A stretch of DNA of 64,000 nt. Origin: DATJPW01 sp963752855. GTDB taxonomy: Bacteria > Desulfobacterota > Desulfomonilia > Desulfomonilales > Desulfomonilaceae. The DNA is taken from contig CAVVZX010000042.1 in assembly GCA_963752855.1 (NCBI GenBank), positions 1 to 64,000 of the forward strand, written 5' to 3'. Each line of letters begins with the position of its first letter. Position 1 is the stretch's first letter. The notes beneath the pieces were generated by a model that was not told where the DNA came from, searched no databases, and worked only from the letters and a program-made list of their open reading frames with translations. A program made the translations under genes and the position numbers. This document shows positions 44,519 through 54,256 of this stretch, in pieces.

Positions 44519-45287
44519 GCTATTTTCGGATATATTCGCCTGCCGAGACAATGCGCTGACGCGTGTTGATCCTCGCGTAAAACTTCTCGCGGCGTTGGCC
44601 CTGATACTGGCGGTGGTCTTTTCGACCAAGGTTTTTCTTCCGCTTGCAATTGCGGCCGTCTGCCTGATAGTGTTGTCGGCGTTATCCATACCGCTCAAAC
44701 TAGTCTTGATCAGATTGGCCGGCCCTTTCGGCATTGTGCTCGTAATAGTTATCCTGCAATCATTCTTGACGCCCGGCGAGCCACATTCTCCAGATCGGCT
44801 TCCTCGGTTACCACCTGCCGCCACGGATCAGGGCCTTTGGAGGGGCCTGCTGCTGGGATCGAAAGTAATTGGCGCTGTGAGCGTTGTGCTGTTGCTGAGC
44901 TTTGTCACCCCGGCGTATAAGATTTTCCACTCCTTGCGATGGTTTCGGATACCCGAAACATGGGTGGAAATGGCATTGCTGGTATATCGCTACACTTTTG
45001 CTCTGCTCGATCATGCAGCGGATATAGCTGCGGCTCAAAAGACACGACTTGGATATTCCACCATCCCACGCTCATTGGCTTCCATGGGGGTCCTGGCCGG
45101 AGCGGTCGTCGCTCGTTCACTGGATCAGGCGCTGAGGACCTACGAAGCCATGGTTCTACGCGGTTACCAGGGCGGACTGTCTCTCCGGCCGTTTCCGGAT
45201 ATGTCTCGCAAAAATTGGCGACTGGTGATGGTCATTCTGCCGCCTATAGCAATCTTCTATTTTGCTCAGGAATGGTGGTGGAAATGA
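44511..45287 (+). CDS. cbiQ: Cobalt ECF transporter transmembrane subunit CbiQ
   Basis: CbiQ is the T-component coupling the ATPase to the substrate-capture protein. From the ATG at 44511 (overlapping the previous stop) the protein has 258 residues with multiple helices. It carries the T-component signatures DPRVKLLAALALILAVV near the N-terminus and the coupling motifs AAQKTRLGYS and ALRTYEAMVLRGY near the C-terminus. The stop overlaps cbiO (ATGA). Confidence 0.9.
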   Translation: MFELFSDIFACRDNALTRVDPRVKLLAALALILAVVFSTKVFLPLAIAAVCLIVLSALSIPLKLVLIRLAGPFGIVLVIVILQSFLTPGEPHSPDRLPRLPPAATDQGLWRGLLLGSKVIGAVSVVLLLSFVTPAYKIFHSLRWFRIPETWVEMALLVYRYTFALLDHAADIAAAQKTRLGYSTIPRSLASMGVLAGAVVARSLDQALRTYEAMVLRGYQGGLSLRPFPDMSRKNWRLVMVILPPIAIFYFAQEWWWK

Positions 45288-46156
45288 CTCGAAAAATCGA
45301 AGCCCTGGGTGTCCATTACACATACCAAGAGGGGACCCTCGCGCTCGACGACGTTAACTTTTGGGCCGACTCAGGCGAATTCGTCGCAATGCTGGCATCC
45401 AACGGCGGAGGTAAGACAACTCTGCTAAAGGCGCTCGTCGGTTTATTGAAACCCGGAAAAGGCCGCGTGGAAATCGACGGCCGCGACATACGGAAGTTTT
45501 CTCAAAAAGAGCTTTATCAGTCAGTCGGCCTGGTTTTTCAAAACCCGGTGGATCAGCTCTTCGCGGCCACTGTCGAGGAGGACGTGTCGTACGGACCGCG
45601 CAACTTGGGGCTCCCCGAGGACCAAATTCAGCATAGAGTAACAGAATCGTTGGAATGGGTAGATGCGGCAGAACTCCGCGGTCGTGCGATTCACCACTTG
45701 AGCTTTGGTGAGCAAAAGCGAGTTTCAGTCGCGGGCGTTCTCGCCATGCGGCCGTCGACCTTGATCCTCGACGAGCCGACAGCGGGGCTCGACCCGGCTG
45801 GTGAGGCGCTTATGATGCGGCTGTTACATCGCCTTAATCGCGAACACGGCATTACCATAGTTCTCGCAACGCATTCGGTCGATTTGCTGCCGCTTTTTGC
45901 CGATCGGATTTATGTTTTGAGGAATGGCAAAGTGCTCAAGCAGGGCCCTGTCGATGATATTTTCTGCGATCATGAAATGATAGATCGCGCATGTTTGAGA
46001 CTGCCGTACATTGCGTCGCTTGTTCATAAAATGAAACACTATGACGGTGTCCCGATAAACGGCCTGCCTTTGACCATTGGAGAGGCTCGAACACGGCTGC
46101 TGGAACTAATTCCGGAAGAACTCTTAGTTAAGCAGCATGAGGCGCCGGGATCATGA
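45284..46156 (+). CDS. cbiO: Cobalt ECF transporter ATP-binding subunit CbiO
   Basis: The 290-residue ATPase has Walker A in LASNGGGKTTLLKAL, Q-loop GLVFQNPVDQLFAATVEEDVSYGPRNLG, the signature LSFGEQKRVSVAGVLAM and Walker B LILDEPTAGLDP. The first Gly of the Walker A consensus is Ala here (ASNGGGKT), a variant I believe occurs in some CbiO proteins. It powers the CbiMNQO importer. The start at 45284 overlaps the cbiQ stop, and its end overlaps cbiD by four bases. Confidence 0.92.
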   Translation: MTRKIEALGVHYTYQEGTLALDDVNFWADSGEFVAMLASNGGGKTTLLKALVGLLKPGKGRVEIDGRDIRKFSQKELYQSVGLVFQNPVDQLFAATVEEDVSYGPRNLGLPEDQIQHRVTESLEWVDAAELRGRAIHHLSFGEQKRVSVAGVLAMRPSTLILDEPTAGLDPAGEALMMRLLHRLNREHGITIVLATHSVDLLPLFADRIYVLRNGKVLKQGPVDDIFCDHEMIDRACLRLPYIASLVHKMKHYDGVPINGLPLTIGEARTRLLELIPEELLVKQHEAPGS

Positions 46157-47223
46157 ACGCAGGACGCACCGGTTTTACCACGGGAACCTGTGCTGCTGCC
46201 GCTGCAAAGGCGGCAACGATGATACTTTGTGGGTTGGAGCCTCCTCTCCGGGTGGAAATAGGCCTTCCGGACGGCGCTCGAGTAGCGCTGCCGGTGGAAC
46301 AGGCCGAAGGCGACACAAATGCCGCCTCAGCGGCCGTTAAGAAAGACGCAGGGGACGATCCGGACGTCACTGACGGTTGCTTGGTGCTAGCGTCAGTCGA
46401 GTGGCGGAAGGGGGATAGGGTGACGCTCGAAGCGGGCGATGGCGTGGGGACGGTCACACTGCCGGGCCTTTCCGCGGCGCCAGGCGAGCCCGCGATCAAC
46501 CCGGTCCCGAGACAGATGATACAGGACGCGGTCAGAGAAATTACGGATCGCGGTCTCCAAGTAACGATATCAGTCCCCGGCGGCCGTGAATTAGCGGAAA
46601 AGACATTCAACCCGCGATTGGGGATAAAAGGCGGCCTTTCCATATTGGGAACTTCGGGTATTGTCCGTCCGTTCAGCGCGACGGCTTTGCGAGACGCCTT
46701 GAAATGCGCTCTGAATGTGGCCGTCGCGTGCAATGTTAAGTCTCCGGTCTTTGTTCCCGGGCGTATTGGAGAAAAGGCGGCTCGAAGACACTTGCGGCTT
46801 GTCCCCGAGCAATTGATCGAAGTGAGCAACGAATGGGGTTTTGTGCTGGATGAGGCCGCGAAATATGACTTCAGTCGGCTGCTCGTTCTGGGGCATCCCG
46901 GAAAATTGGCCAAGCTTGCCATGGGCCAATGGGACACGCACTCATCGAGATCCACAAGCGCGGTTCCGTGGGTGTCGGATCTCGCCAAAGAAACTCTCGG
47001 CAGAACCTTCGAGGAAGCAAGGACCGTAGAAGGGATATTCGCGTTGTTGCCGGAAACGGACCGCAAGAGCCTGGCCGACCAACTGAGCGAGCGAATTCGT
47101 CGAGCCGTCAGCAATCGATTGCAGAAACGATTCCGCGTCGCGACAGCGCTGGTGGACATGAAAGGAGAAATACTGGGGTCAGACGGAGAAATTGCATGGT
47201 GGCAACGAACGGAGATTTTGTGA
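46153..47223 (+). CDS. cbiD: Cobalt-precorrin-5B C1-methyltransferase
   Basis: CbiD methylates C1 in the anaerobic pathway. The 356-residue product starts with the family signature TGFTTGTCAAAAAKAA. It continues with INPVPRQMIQDAV, NPRLGIKGGLSILGTSGIVRPFS, VLGHPGKLAKLAMGQWDTHSS (the conserved GxxGKxxKxAxGxxxTH motif) and a C-terminal IAWW. It overlaps cbiO by four bases. The next cobalamin gene, cbiE, is 3.4 kb away because a restriction-modification pair intervenes. Confidence 0.94.
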   Translation: MNAGRTGFTTGTCAAAAAKAATMILCGLEPPLRVEIGLPDGARVALPVEQAEGDTNAASAAVKKDAGDDPDVTDGCLVLASVEWRKGDRVTLEAGDGVGTVTLPGLSAAPGEPAINPVPRQMIQDAVREITDRGLQVTISVPGGRELAEKTFNPRLGIKGGLSILGTSGIVRPFSATALRDALKCALNVAVACNVKSPVFVPGRIGEKAARRHLRLVPEQLIEVSNEWGFVLDEAAKYDFSRLLVLGHPGKLAKLAMGQWDTHSSRSTSAVPWVSDLAKETLGRTFEEARTVEGIFALLPETDRKSLADQLSERIRRAVSNRLQKRFRVATALVDMKGEILGSDGEIAWWQRTEIL

Positions 47224-47262
47224 ATGAGAAACAGTTTGTCTTTGCGCGTTTGATAAAGATTG

Positions 47263-47312
47263 TATAATCATGGTGACAAGTTGGCTGAGGGACTCATGAC
47301 GTTGGAAACGTC
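47263..47312 (+). promoter_or_regulatory. Candidate promoter and palindrome before the restriction-modification pair
   Basis: A perfect TATAAT lies at 47263-47268; only weak -35 candidates (TTGCGC at 47242) precede it. The small palindrome GACGTT-GGA-AACGTC at 47298-47312 lies between it and the methylase start at 47319 and could be an operator or a minor hairpin. The inserted genes would thus have their own promoter, independent of the riboswitch. Confidence 0.4.
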
Positions 47313-47318
47313 GAAAAA

Positions 47319-49516
47319 ATGATAGAAAAGAACTTTGACATCTCATTTATCGCCAATCTGGCGCTGCGTGAAAAGCAGATACAGCAGAATTTCAGGCCGA
47401 TTATTGCGGTGCATAAGTGGTTTGCCAGAAGACCCGGCACTCTGTTCCGAGGCCTACTACTTTCCGAGTTCCTCGAAAAGCCTGTTTCTGAAGCCTTCTA
47501 TAAAGCAAACCGACTGCGGGGAGTCAGGATCGCAGACCCGTTCATGGGGGGAGGAACACCCTTACTTGAGGCCAACCGACTCGGATGTGACGTCATCGGA
47601 TTTGACATCAATCCGATGTCCTACTGGATTGTAAAACAAGAAATCGAGCATCTTGATTTGGACGAGTATGTCCGAGCCGCGTATTCTCTGCGGAACCGGC
47701 TTGAGAGAGAAATTGGGCATTTTCATCGCACGCGATGCAATATCTGTAGGGCGGATGACGCTTATGTAAAGTACTTCCTTTGGGTAAAGACTATTGATTG
47801 CCGGAAATGCGGGGAGCCCATTAGTCTATTCCCCGGCTATTTGTTGTCTGCGAATTCCAGGCATCCAAACAACGTGTTCGTGTGCCCCGCCTGCGGTCAA
47901 TTGACCGAGACGGCCGACAGAGGAAAGCCGGGCGTTTGCCAACACTGTAGCGCTAAACTCCTGTCAGAAGGGCCAGCTGGGCGTAACCGCTGCGTATGCC
48001 CTAACTGCGGCGCCATCGACACATTCCCGAATAAGACATTGGGGGCGCCCAGGCACAGACTGTTCGCAATTGAATACTTCTGTCCGTCCTGTAAGGATGG
48101 GCACACAGGCAGGTTTTTTAAGACGCCCGATTCCCAGGATTTGGACCGGGTGCGTGACGCGGAAGAGAGATGGCGCCAGACTAGTGCAGAGTACGTCCCT
48201 GATGACGAAATCCCCTCCGGGGACGAGACAAACCGCCTACACCGATGGGGATATTCCCGCTACCGGGAGATGTTTAACCCGCGACAGCTTCTTGGGCTCG
48301 AATTGTCGGCACGGCTTATAGCTCAAACAGGAAATGAGCGCGTCAGGAACGCTCTTGCGACCAACCTGTCGGATTTGTTGCGCTACCAAAACATGTTATG
48401 CCGCTATGACACCACCGCATTAAAATCGCTGGATATATTCTCGGTGCATGGATTCCCTGTCGGGCTCATTCAGTGCGAGTCCAATTTCCTCGGAATCATA
48501 GACCAAAACAAGAAAAGCTGTATCGGGAGCGGCGGTTGGGCCAACATAATTGAGAAATTCCGCAAAGCGAAATCCTATTGCATCGCTCCATTTGAAGTCC
48601 GATACCGAGGCCGAAAGAAAGAAATCGTACAAATTGAGGGAGAATGGATAGGAGATAAGAAGGACGGAAGCATCAACAAGCGAGCGACGAAAAGTCGAGC
48701 TTCATTGTGGTGACTCAGCCGTTGCCATGATTGCGCCGGGCTCGTTGGATGCCGTCTTTACAGATCCTCCCTATTTCGGGAATGTCCAGTACGCGGAGCT
48801 TATGGATTTCTGTTACGTCTGGCTCCGCCGTCTTGTTAACGACGACATGGAAGCATTCCGAAACGACTCTACCCGGAACGCTAATGAACTTACCGGCAAT
48901 GAAGACATGGGCAGGGGGCTGGTTCATTTCACCGATGGCCTTTCTTCCGTCTTTCGACGAATGGCGGACTCTCTCAAGATTGGCGCGCCGTTGGCTTTCA
49001 CCTACCATCACAATGACCTTGCAGCATACCATCCGATAGCCGTGGCTATCCTGGACGCTGGTCTGACTTGCACAGCTTCGCTACCTTGTCCGGCGGAAAT
49101 GGGAGCGTCGATTCATATCAATGGAACCGGCTCATCAATCATTGATACCGTTTTTGTGTGTAGATCAACGGGTTCTGTGCCCAAGTAAGTGGGTAGCGGG
49201 TTCAATAAAAGGGGTCGCCGAGCTTGTGGAAGAGGACATTGCCAAACTCAGAGCTGGAAATGTGCAGCCGACGTCTGGTGACATAAGGTGCATCGCTTAT
49301 GGACATCTAATTCGTCTGGCTATTTGGAATCTTCGCAACTCATGGGACAAGAATTTAGATACTGATAAACGGCTGTCAAAGATTTCGTATTGGCTCCTCG
49401 GCTTCGGAACTTGGGGAGAGATCGAAAGACACGTAGCTGAACTGGACGATCCATACTATGATGCTGCCGCTGTTCTCAGTCCGTGGAAGAGACGAGAGAT
49501 ATGGAACAAAATATGA
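47319..49516 (+). CDS. DUF1156-type adenine-specific DNA methyltransferase with zinc ribbons, two frame breaks
   Basis: Part one (to about 48690) opens RPIIAVHKWFARRPGTLFRGLLL, followed by the SAM-binding IADPFMGGGTPLLEANRLGCDVIGFDINP and several CxxC zinc-ribbon pairs (CNICRADDA, CRKCG, CPACG, CQHCS, CPNCG, CPSC). Part two (about 48691-49183) has VELHCGDSAVAMIAP and the catalytic DPPYFGNVQYAEL (N6-adenine type DPPY). Part three (to 49516) is the C-terminal helical region WVAGSIKGVAELVEEDIAKL. Each junction needs one base removed. The reconstructed protein of about 730 residues is a COG1743-like methylase of the kind found in restriction or phage-defence loci. It overlaps the next gene by an ATGA. 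Confidence 0.82.
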
Positions 49517-50548
49517 CAAGGTATCCTTTTGAAGCCCCCTTTGATCAAATCCTGAAGGATTCGGAGCGGTATGTGGATGCCGTGTTTTCGTCTCTGGAGT
49601 CGGAATTTTTGATTATGCCGAAGGGAATCGGTTTCGTCGAATATCCGGTTTTCGAACGCGGATATGAGGCTTTGAAGGCCGCGACAAAAGGTTTCTCGCA
49701 GCTTCATCCAACCAAAGTTTTGTCCGTTGACAGTGGCAGAACCCATTTGCATTGTGGTGTTACGAACGATGCTGGGTTTTACGCCTCCGGAATGGGGTTA
49801 TGTGACCACCCAACGAAGTGGAATCAGTGTCACACAGGGATTCGTCCGCTCGTTGGATAGAAAGGTGAGGAAGGCCCCGGAGACTACGGCTCGCCACCAA
49901 TGGAGTTGGCAAGGAACGGCTTGCAGCGTTGGTGGAGACCGCTTGTCAAATGCTGTTCGGAAGGCGTCCCACTGGTTGAGGAAGGTCAACTGCACCGCTT
50001 GAATAAGGCGGACACGAAATGCGGATTGGAGAGCATCAAGAGCGCAGCCGGCATGGGTGTTCCTTATGCCATGCTCTTATACGAACGTTTTCTTGGCAGA
50101 CCGTTCGCGGGTCATCGGGATTCAGTTAGCGAGCTGGTCGGGGACAACCTGGAACCAGCGATCGAGGATGTGCTATCTGAGGCGGGAATTAGCTATCAGG
50201 AAGACGAAGCGGGCGGAACGAATTGAAGGATTCGATCAAGCTCCTGATTTTATAATTCCGAGCGAGTTCAACCCGCGGATCATTATCGAAGCAAAGCTCA
50301 CGGAGGATGACGGGACGGCCAGAGACAAGGTGACACGTATTCAACACCTCGGAGAATTGAGCCGTGCCGGTCGAGATGCCAACAACCCCAAATATGAGGT
50401 TGTCGCCTGCATTGGTGGGCGAGGTTTCGGCGTTCGTCGCGAAGACATGAAGAAAATGTTATTGGCGACACGAGGAAAGGTTTTCACGCTGAAGACGTTG
50501 GGCCAGCTTGTCCAACATACGGGTTTGAGGGATTTCAAGACAAAGTGA
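49513..50548 (+). CDS. Putative restriction endonuclease, PD-(D/E)xK type, heavily frame-broken
   Basis: The start at 49513 overlaps the methylase stop. Reading across four one-base breaks (near 49740, 49880, 49965 and 50198) gives a continuous protein of about 344 residues: MTRYPFEAPFDQILKDSERYVDAV..., EPICIVVLRTMLGFTPPEWGYV, LRLATNGVGKERLAALVETACQMLFG, GVPLVEEGQLHRLNKADTKC, ISYRKTKRAERIEGFDQ. The C-terminal core APDFIIPSEFNPRIIIEAKLTEDDG is a PD...ExK nuclease motif (catalytic Asp, then E-A-K). Pairing with a coupled adenine methylase argues for a type II-like system. Specificity is unknown; five frames in one kilobase means either decay or local sequence errors. Confidence 0.7.
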
Positions 50549-50641
50549 AATAGCGCCTCAGTTGACTAGCATTGCATTCCGCCTCATGCCGGCGATGAGC
50601 GTGGCTGCCGGACAGCGATTTGGAAATGGAGACTACTACAA

Positions 50642-51295
50642 GTGACAAACCGGGGCACGTGTATTCGCTATATTACTATCGTAGGATGCGGGCCGGGTTC
50701 GCCGGAATATGTTACTCCTGCGGCAATAGACGCGGTCGAAAAGGCCGATCTGTTGATCGGCACGGAAAGGCTTGTGAGGCTGTTCTCACCGAGGCCCACC
50801 CAGTCCGTGGTCGTCAATTCAACCGTGGAACAGGCGCTGGATGCTATTGAACAGCGGCCCGATTGCAAGAATGTCGCTGTGTTGGTTACGGGTGACCCAG
50901 GAATCTTTAGCCTGGCCAGATTGGTTATCGAACGCTTCGGAAGAGAACAATGCCGAGTGATCCCCGGAATAAGCTCTGTCCAAGCGGCATTTGCTCGGCT
51001 CGGCCTCGATTGGGCCGACACCCAGATTCTCAGCGCACACAAAGAAGACCCCGATCCGGATGACTCGCCGTTAAAATCAGACAAAATCGCGGTCCTCCTG
51101 GGTCGAGCAGGCTCTTTGCGATGGGTTGCCGACCATATAGTGGAGAATGCCCCGGCGGATCGCAGGATCTTTGTCTTTGAAAATCTGACTATGGATGATG
51201 AGTCGGTCCGAGAAGCGCGGCGCGAGGAATTGCGGGATCTTCATGTCTCGTCCAGAACAGTGGTATTGATAATCAAAGGCGAATTGCTGTCATGA
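50642..51295 (+). CDS. cbiE: Cobalt-precorrin-7 C5-methyltransferase
   Basis: CbiE methylates C5 and acts with CbiT, which decarboxylates and methylates C15. The product of 217 residues, starting at GTG 50642, has the SAM-dependent tetrapyrrole methylase signature ITIVGCGPGSPEYVTPAA, LVTGDPGIFSLARLV and VIPGISSVQAAFARLGLDW. No CbiT domain follows (this is the short form, not CobL) and no separate cbiT is in the window. It restarts the cobalamin operon after the restriction-modification insert and overlaps cbiL by four bases. Confidence 0.92.
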   Translation: MTNRGTCIRYITIVGCGPGSPEYVTPAAIDAVEKADLLIGTERLVRLFSPRPTQSVVVNSTVEQALDAIEQRPDCKNVAVLVTGDPGIFSLARLVIERFGREQCRVIPGISSVQAAFARLGLDWADTQILSAHKEDPDPDDSPLKSDKIAVLLGRAGSLRWVADHIVENAPADRRIFVFENLTMDDESVREARREELRDLHVSSRTVVLIIKGELLS

Positions 51296-52020
51296 AAACA
51301 GGGACCCTGTATGGGATAGGAGTCGGGCCCGGCGATCCTGACTTGATCACGGTCAAGGGAGCCAGGATACTTGGCGAATGCCGACACGTGTTCGTGCCCA
51401 AGGCGCGTGAAGATGCCGAGAGCGTGGCCATGACCATTGCCGCAAAGCATATAAACCCTGAAGCTGAAATTCATCAAATCCTGTTTCCGATGATAACGGA
51501 TCGCTCGGAATTACAGGCCCGATGGGCAGAATCGGCCCGCGCGGTCGCGGAGGTCCTCGAGACCGGCGCGGATGTATGCTTTCTAACACTGGGGGACACG
51601 TTTCTCTATTCGACCTATATTTATATGCTGTACGCCTTACGTGACCGCATCCCCCAGCTGAATGTCGTCACGATTCCCGGAATTACCGCTTTCAGCGCGG
51701 CCGCGGCCATTGCCGAATTCCCTGTTGGCAAAGCTAAAGAGCCGGTCACCATCGTGCCTACCGCCGACGATCTGGATGCCGTGAGGAATGCGTTTTCCGC
51801 GGGCGGAACGGTGATCCTCATGAAAATCGGCAAAAGGCTTGATCGGATTCTCGATATTCTGGAAGAAACAGGAATGATTGAGCATGGAGTTTTCGTGTCA
51901 CACGCGGGCATGGAAAATCAGCGCGTGGAAACGAACCTGAGAAACCTCAGAGGTGAACGCCCTGAAAAGGGTTACCTCTCAATCCTTCTTGTCCATGCCA
52001 AATCGCAGGAGACTCAATGA
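51292..52020 (+). CDS. cbiL: Cobalt-precorrin-2 C20-methyltransferase
   Basis: CbiL methylates C20 of cobalt-precorrin-2. The 242-residue protein shows GIGVGPGDPDLITVKGARIL, FVPKAREDAESVAMTIA (the family's substrate-site region), FLTLGDTFLYSTYIYML, TIPGITAFSAAAA and HAGMENQRV. Its start and stop both overlap neighbours by four bases (ATGA), so translation is coupled through cbiE-cbiL-cbiF. Confidence 0.94.
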   Translation: MKTGTLYGIGVGPGDPDLITVKGARILGECRHVFVPKAREDAESVAMTIAAKHINPEAEIHQILFPMITDRSELQARWAESARAVAEVLETGADVCFLTLGDTFLYSTYIYMLYALRDRIPQLNVVTIPGITAFSAAAAIAEFPVGKAKEPVTIVPTADDLDAVRNAFSAGGTVILMKIGKRLDRILDILEETGMIEHGVFVSHAGMENQRVETNLRNLRGERPEKGYLSILLVHAKSQETQ

Positions 52021-52769
52021 AAGTCTACTTTGTGGGAGCCGGTCCCGGAGATCCGGAGCTTCTAACAGTCAAGGCTGAAAGACTCTTAAAGAATTGTCAA
52101 ATCTGTATTTACGCCGGTTCGCTTGTAAGCGACCGGGTGCTGGATCTCCTCCCCCGAAACGCCGAGCGCCATGATTCCTCTGCCCTGGATCTTCAAGAGA
52201 TAACCCGACTATTCGTTGACGCTTCGGAGAGGGGAATTGACGTTGTCCGGCTCCATTCCGGCGACCCGTCCATTTATGGCGCCATAGGGGAGCAAATGAA
52301 TGAGCTGGACCGCTGCGGCATAGATTACGAAGTGATACCGGGAGTCAGCTCATTTCAGGCCGCGGCCGCGGCTTTGCGGACTGAATTGACTGCTCCTGAA
52401 ATCGCGCAGACTATTATTCTCACCCGCACGTCAGGTCGGACACCGTTGCCCGAGACTCAGGAACTCGAAATACTAGCTCGAACCCAGGCCACGCTCTGCA
52501 TTTTCCTGTCCGCGCACAAAATTACTCAGATAGCCAAGACTCTTGCGAAACATTACGGCGCCCAATGCCCTGCCGCCGTAATATACAGAGTGTCCTGGCC
52601 TGACCAGCGGATCATAAGGGGAACTCTGTCGGACATCGGCGAGAAGGTGTCCGCGGCTGAAATTAAGAAGACGGCCATGGTGATCGTTGGACAAGCTCTG
52701 GCAAGGGGTATTGCTACCTCAAGGTTGTACAGCCCGGAGTTTTCCCATGAATACAGGATAGGAAAATAA
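52017..52769 (+). CDS. cbiF: Cobalt-precorrin-4 C11-methyltransferase
   Basis: CbiF/CobM methylates C11. The 250-residue product contains VYFVGAGPGDPELLTVKAERLL, YAGSLVSDRVLDLLP, VVRLHSGDPSIYGAIGEQM, VIPGVSSFQAAAAALRTELT and LTRTSGRTPLPETQEL, a nearly textbook CbiF sequence. The end of its TAA stop overlaps the ATG proposed for cbiG at 52769. Confidence 0.95.
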   Translation: MKVYFVGAGPGDPELLTVKAERLLKNCQICIYAGSLVSDRVLDLLPRNAERHDSSALDLQEITRLFVDASERGIDVVRLHSGDPSIYGAIGEQMNELDRCGIDYEVIPGVSSFQAAAAALRTELTAPEIAQTIILTRTSGRTPLPETQELEILARTQATLCIFLSAHKITQIAKTLAKHYGAQCPAAVIYRVSWPDQRIIRGTLSDIGEKVSAAEIKKTAMVIVGQALARGIATSRLYSPEFSHEYRIGK

Positions 52770-53546
52770 TGAGCCTCGCGGATCATTACCTTTTCGTCGC
52801 AAGGAGCAATCCTGGCCGATCATCTTATGCGGCGCCTTCCGGATGTTCATCTTTACATGCATGATAAAGTCGAAGGAGATCGACTGGCAGAGAGATTTGG
52901 TAGCGTCGTCGAATTGACCAGGAAGATTTTCGGTGAGTACGATGGGCTTATATATATTGCTCCAACCGGCGTCGTCGTGCGTGCTATAGCGCCGTTTATC
53001 GAGAGCAAGACCAAAGATCCTGCCGTCGTGGTTGTCGATGTAGGGGGACGATGGGCGGTCAGCCTGCTCAGCGGACACGAAGGGGGCGCTAATGACTTGG
53101 CGATTACAGTGGCAAATGCAATTTCCGCGGAGCCGATCATCACAACCACCACTGAAGCCGTCAAGACCCTCATTGTAGGTATCGGGTGCCGCCGAGGAAC
53201 AACATCCGAAAAGATTGTGGCTGCGATCAAAGACGCTTTGACAGAGGCGGATTTGGAAATTTCTCAAGTAAGATTGCTCAGTTCAGCAGATATTAAATCC
53301 GACGAGCAAGGTCTGTTGCAAGCTGCCCGAGAATTGAGGCTGCCACTACGGTTCATATCATCCGACGAGATTCGAGGGTTTGCCGGGGATTTCGAACACT
53401 CGGATTTTGTGCGACAAAAGGTGAATTTACCTGCCGTAGCCGAACCCGCGGCCTTGATGGCGGGAAGGAGGACGAGATTAGTACTGAAGAAAAGGACATT
53501 CAACGGAGTGACCGTAGCAATCGCCGGGGAAGACTGTTTGTGGTAG
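52769..53546 (+). CDS. cbiG: Cobalt-precorrin-5A hydrolase CbiG, frame break at start
   Basis: CbiG opens the delta-lactone and releases C20 as acetaldehyde. The body shows GLIYIAPTGVVVRAIAPFI, VVVDVGGRWAVSLLSGHEGGANDLA, IVGIGCRRGTTSEKI and the C-terminal AEPAALMAG...VTVAIAGED. The obvious start codon at 52769, overlapping the cbiF stop, is in another frame. Dropping one base near 52772 gives MASRIITFSSQGAILADHLMRRLPD, a proper CbiG N-terminus. Without this correction, translation would have to start at 52827 and lose about 19 residues. Confidence 0.88.
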
Positions 53547-54256
53547 GGATCGGCCCGGGTGATCCTCTAGATCGAACCCGCCGGGCCGAGCAGGCCATCG
53601 CGCAAAGCAGCGTTATCGTAGGATACAAGCGTTACCTGGAGCTTATCAGCGACCTGACCGCCGGCAAGGAACTGGTCTCATCGGGCATGACTCGAGAGAA
53701 AGAGAGGTGCCAGGCGGCTATTGAGAGAGCCGAGCAAGGCGCCACAGTGGCGTTGATCTCCTCCGGTGACGCAGGAATATACGGAATGGCCGGACTGGCT
53801 CTGGAAATGGCTAAGACCGAACGAAAGACAATACCTATTGAAATCGTCCCGGGGATTACGTCGGCGACCGCGTCCGCCGCGAAACTGGGAGCGCCTCTGA
53901 TGCTTGATTTCGCGTGCATCAGCCTTAGCGACCTTCTCGTGCCGTGGGACGTAATACGCAAAAGACTGGAGGCCGTAGCGGCGGCGGATCTGGTGACCGC
54001 TCTATACAACCCCAGGAGCAAGAAACGGACAGCTCAACTGGACGAAGCCGCAGCCATATTTCGGAAATACCGTGAGGGAAATGTTCCGGTGGGTATCTGC
54101 ACAGCCGTGGGGACAGAAGACGAGCAAATCACGCTCACCAATCTCGATCAATTTCTTGACCACGAAATTAATATGAGAAGCATAGTAATTGTCGGAAACA
54201 GGTCCTCGAAGATCATTGAGAATCTTTTCATTACCCCGCGCGGATATGAAGTATGA
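53540..54256 (+). CDS. cbiH: Cobalt-precorrin-3 C17-methyltransferase
   Basis: CbiH methylates C17 and contracts the ring. The protein of 238 residues (from GTG 53540) shows VGIGPGDPLDRTRRAEQAI, GYKRYLELI, SSGMTREKERCQAAIE, SSGDAGIYGMAGLALE, PGITSATASAAKLGAPLMLDFACISLSDLLVPW and TALYNPRSKKRTAQL, all standard. Family members usually have a few residues before VVGIGPG (here GRLFV is encoded upstream in frame), so the true start may lie slightly upstream inside cbiG, where no ATG is present. Confidence 0.93.
   Translation: MVGIGPGDPLDRTRRAEQAIAQSSVIVGYKRYLELISDLTAGKELVSSGMTREKERCQAAIERAEQGATVALISSGDAGIYGMAGLALEMAKTERKTIPIEIVPGITSATASAAKLGAPLMLDFACISLSDLLVPWDVIRKRLEAVAAADLVTALYNPRSKKRTAQLDEAAAIFRKYREGNVPVGICTAVGTEDEQITLTNLDQFLDHEINMRSIVIVGNRSSKIIENLFITPRGYEV

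Noticed and set aside
44939..45283. Long N-terminal extension of cbiO
   Set aside because: It overlaps nearly half of cbiQ in another frame; the ATG at 45284 overlapping the cbiQ stop is the expected start.
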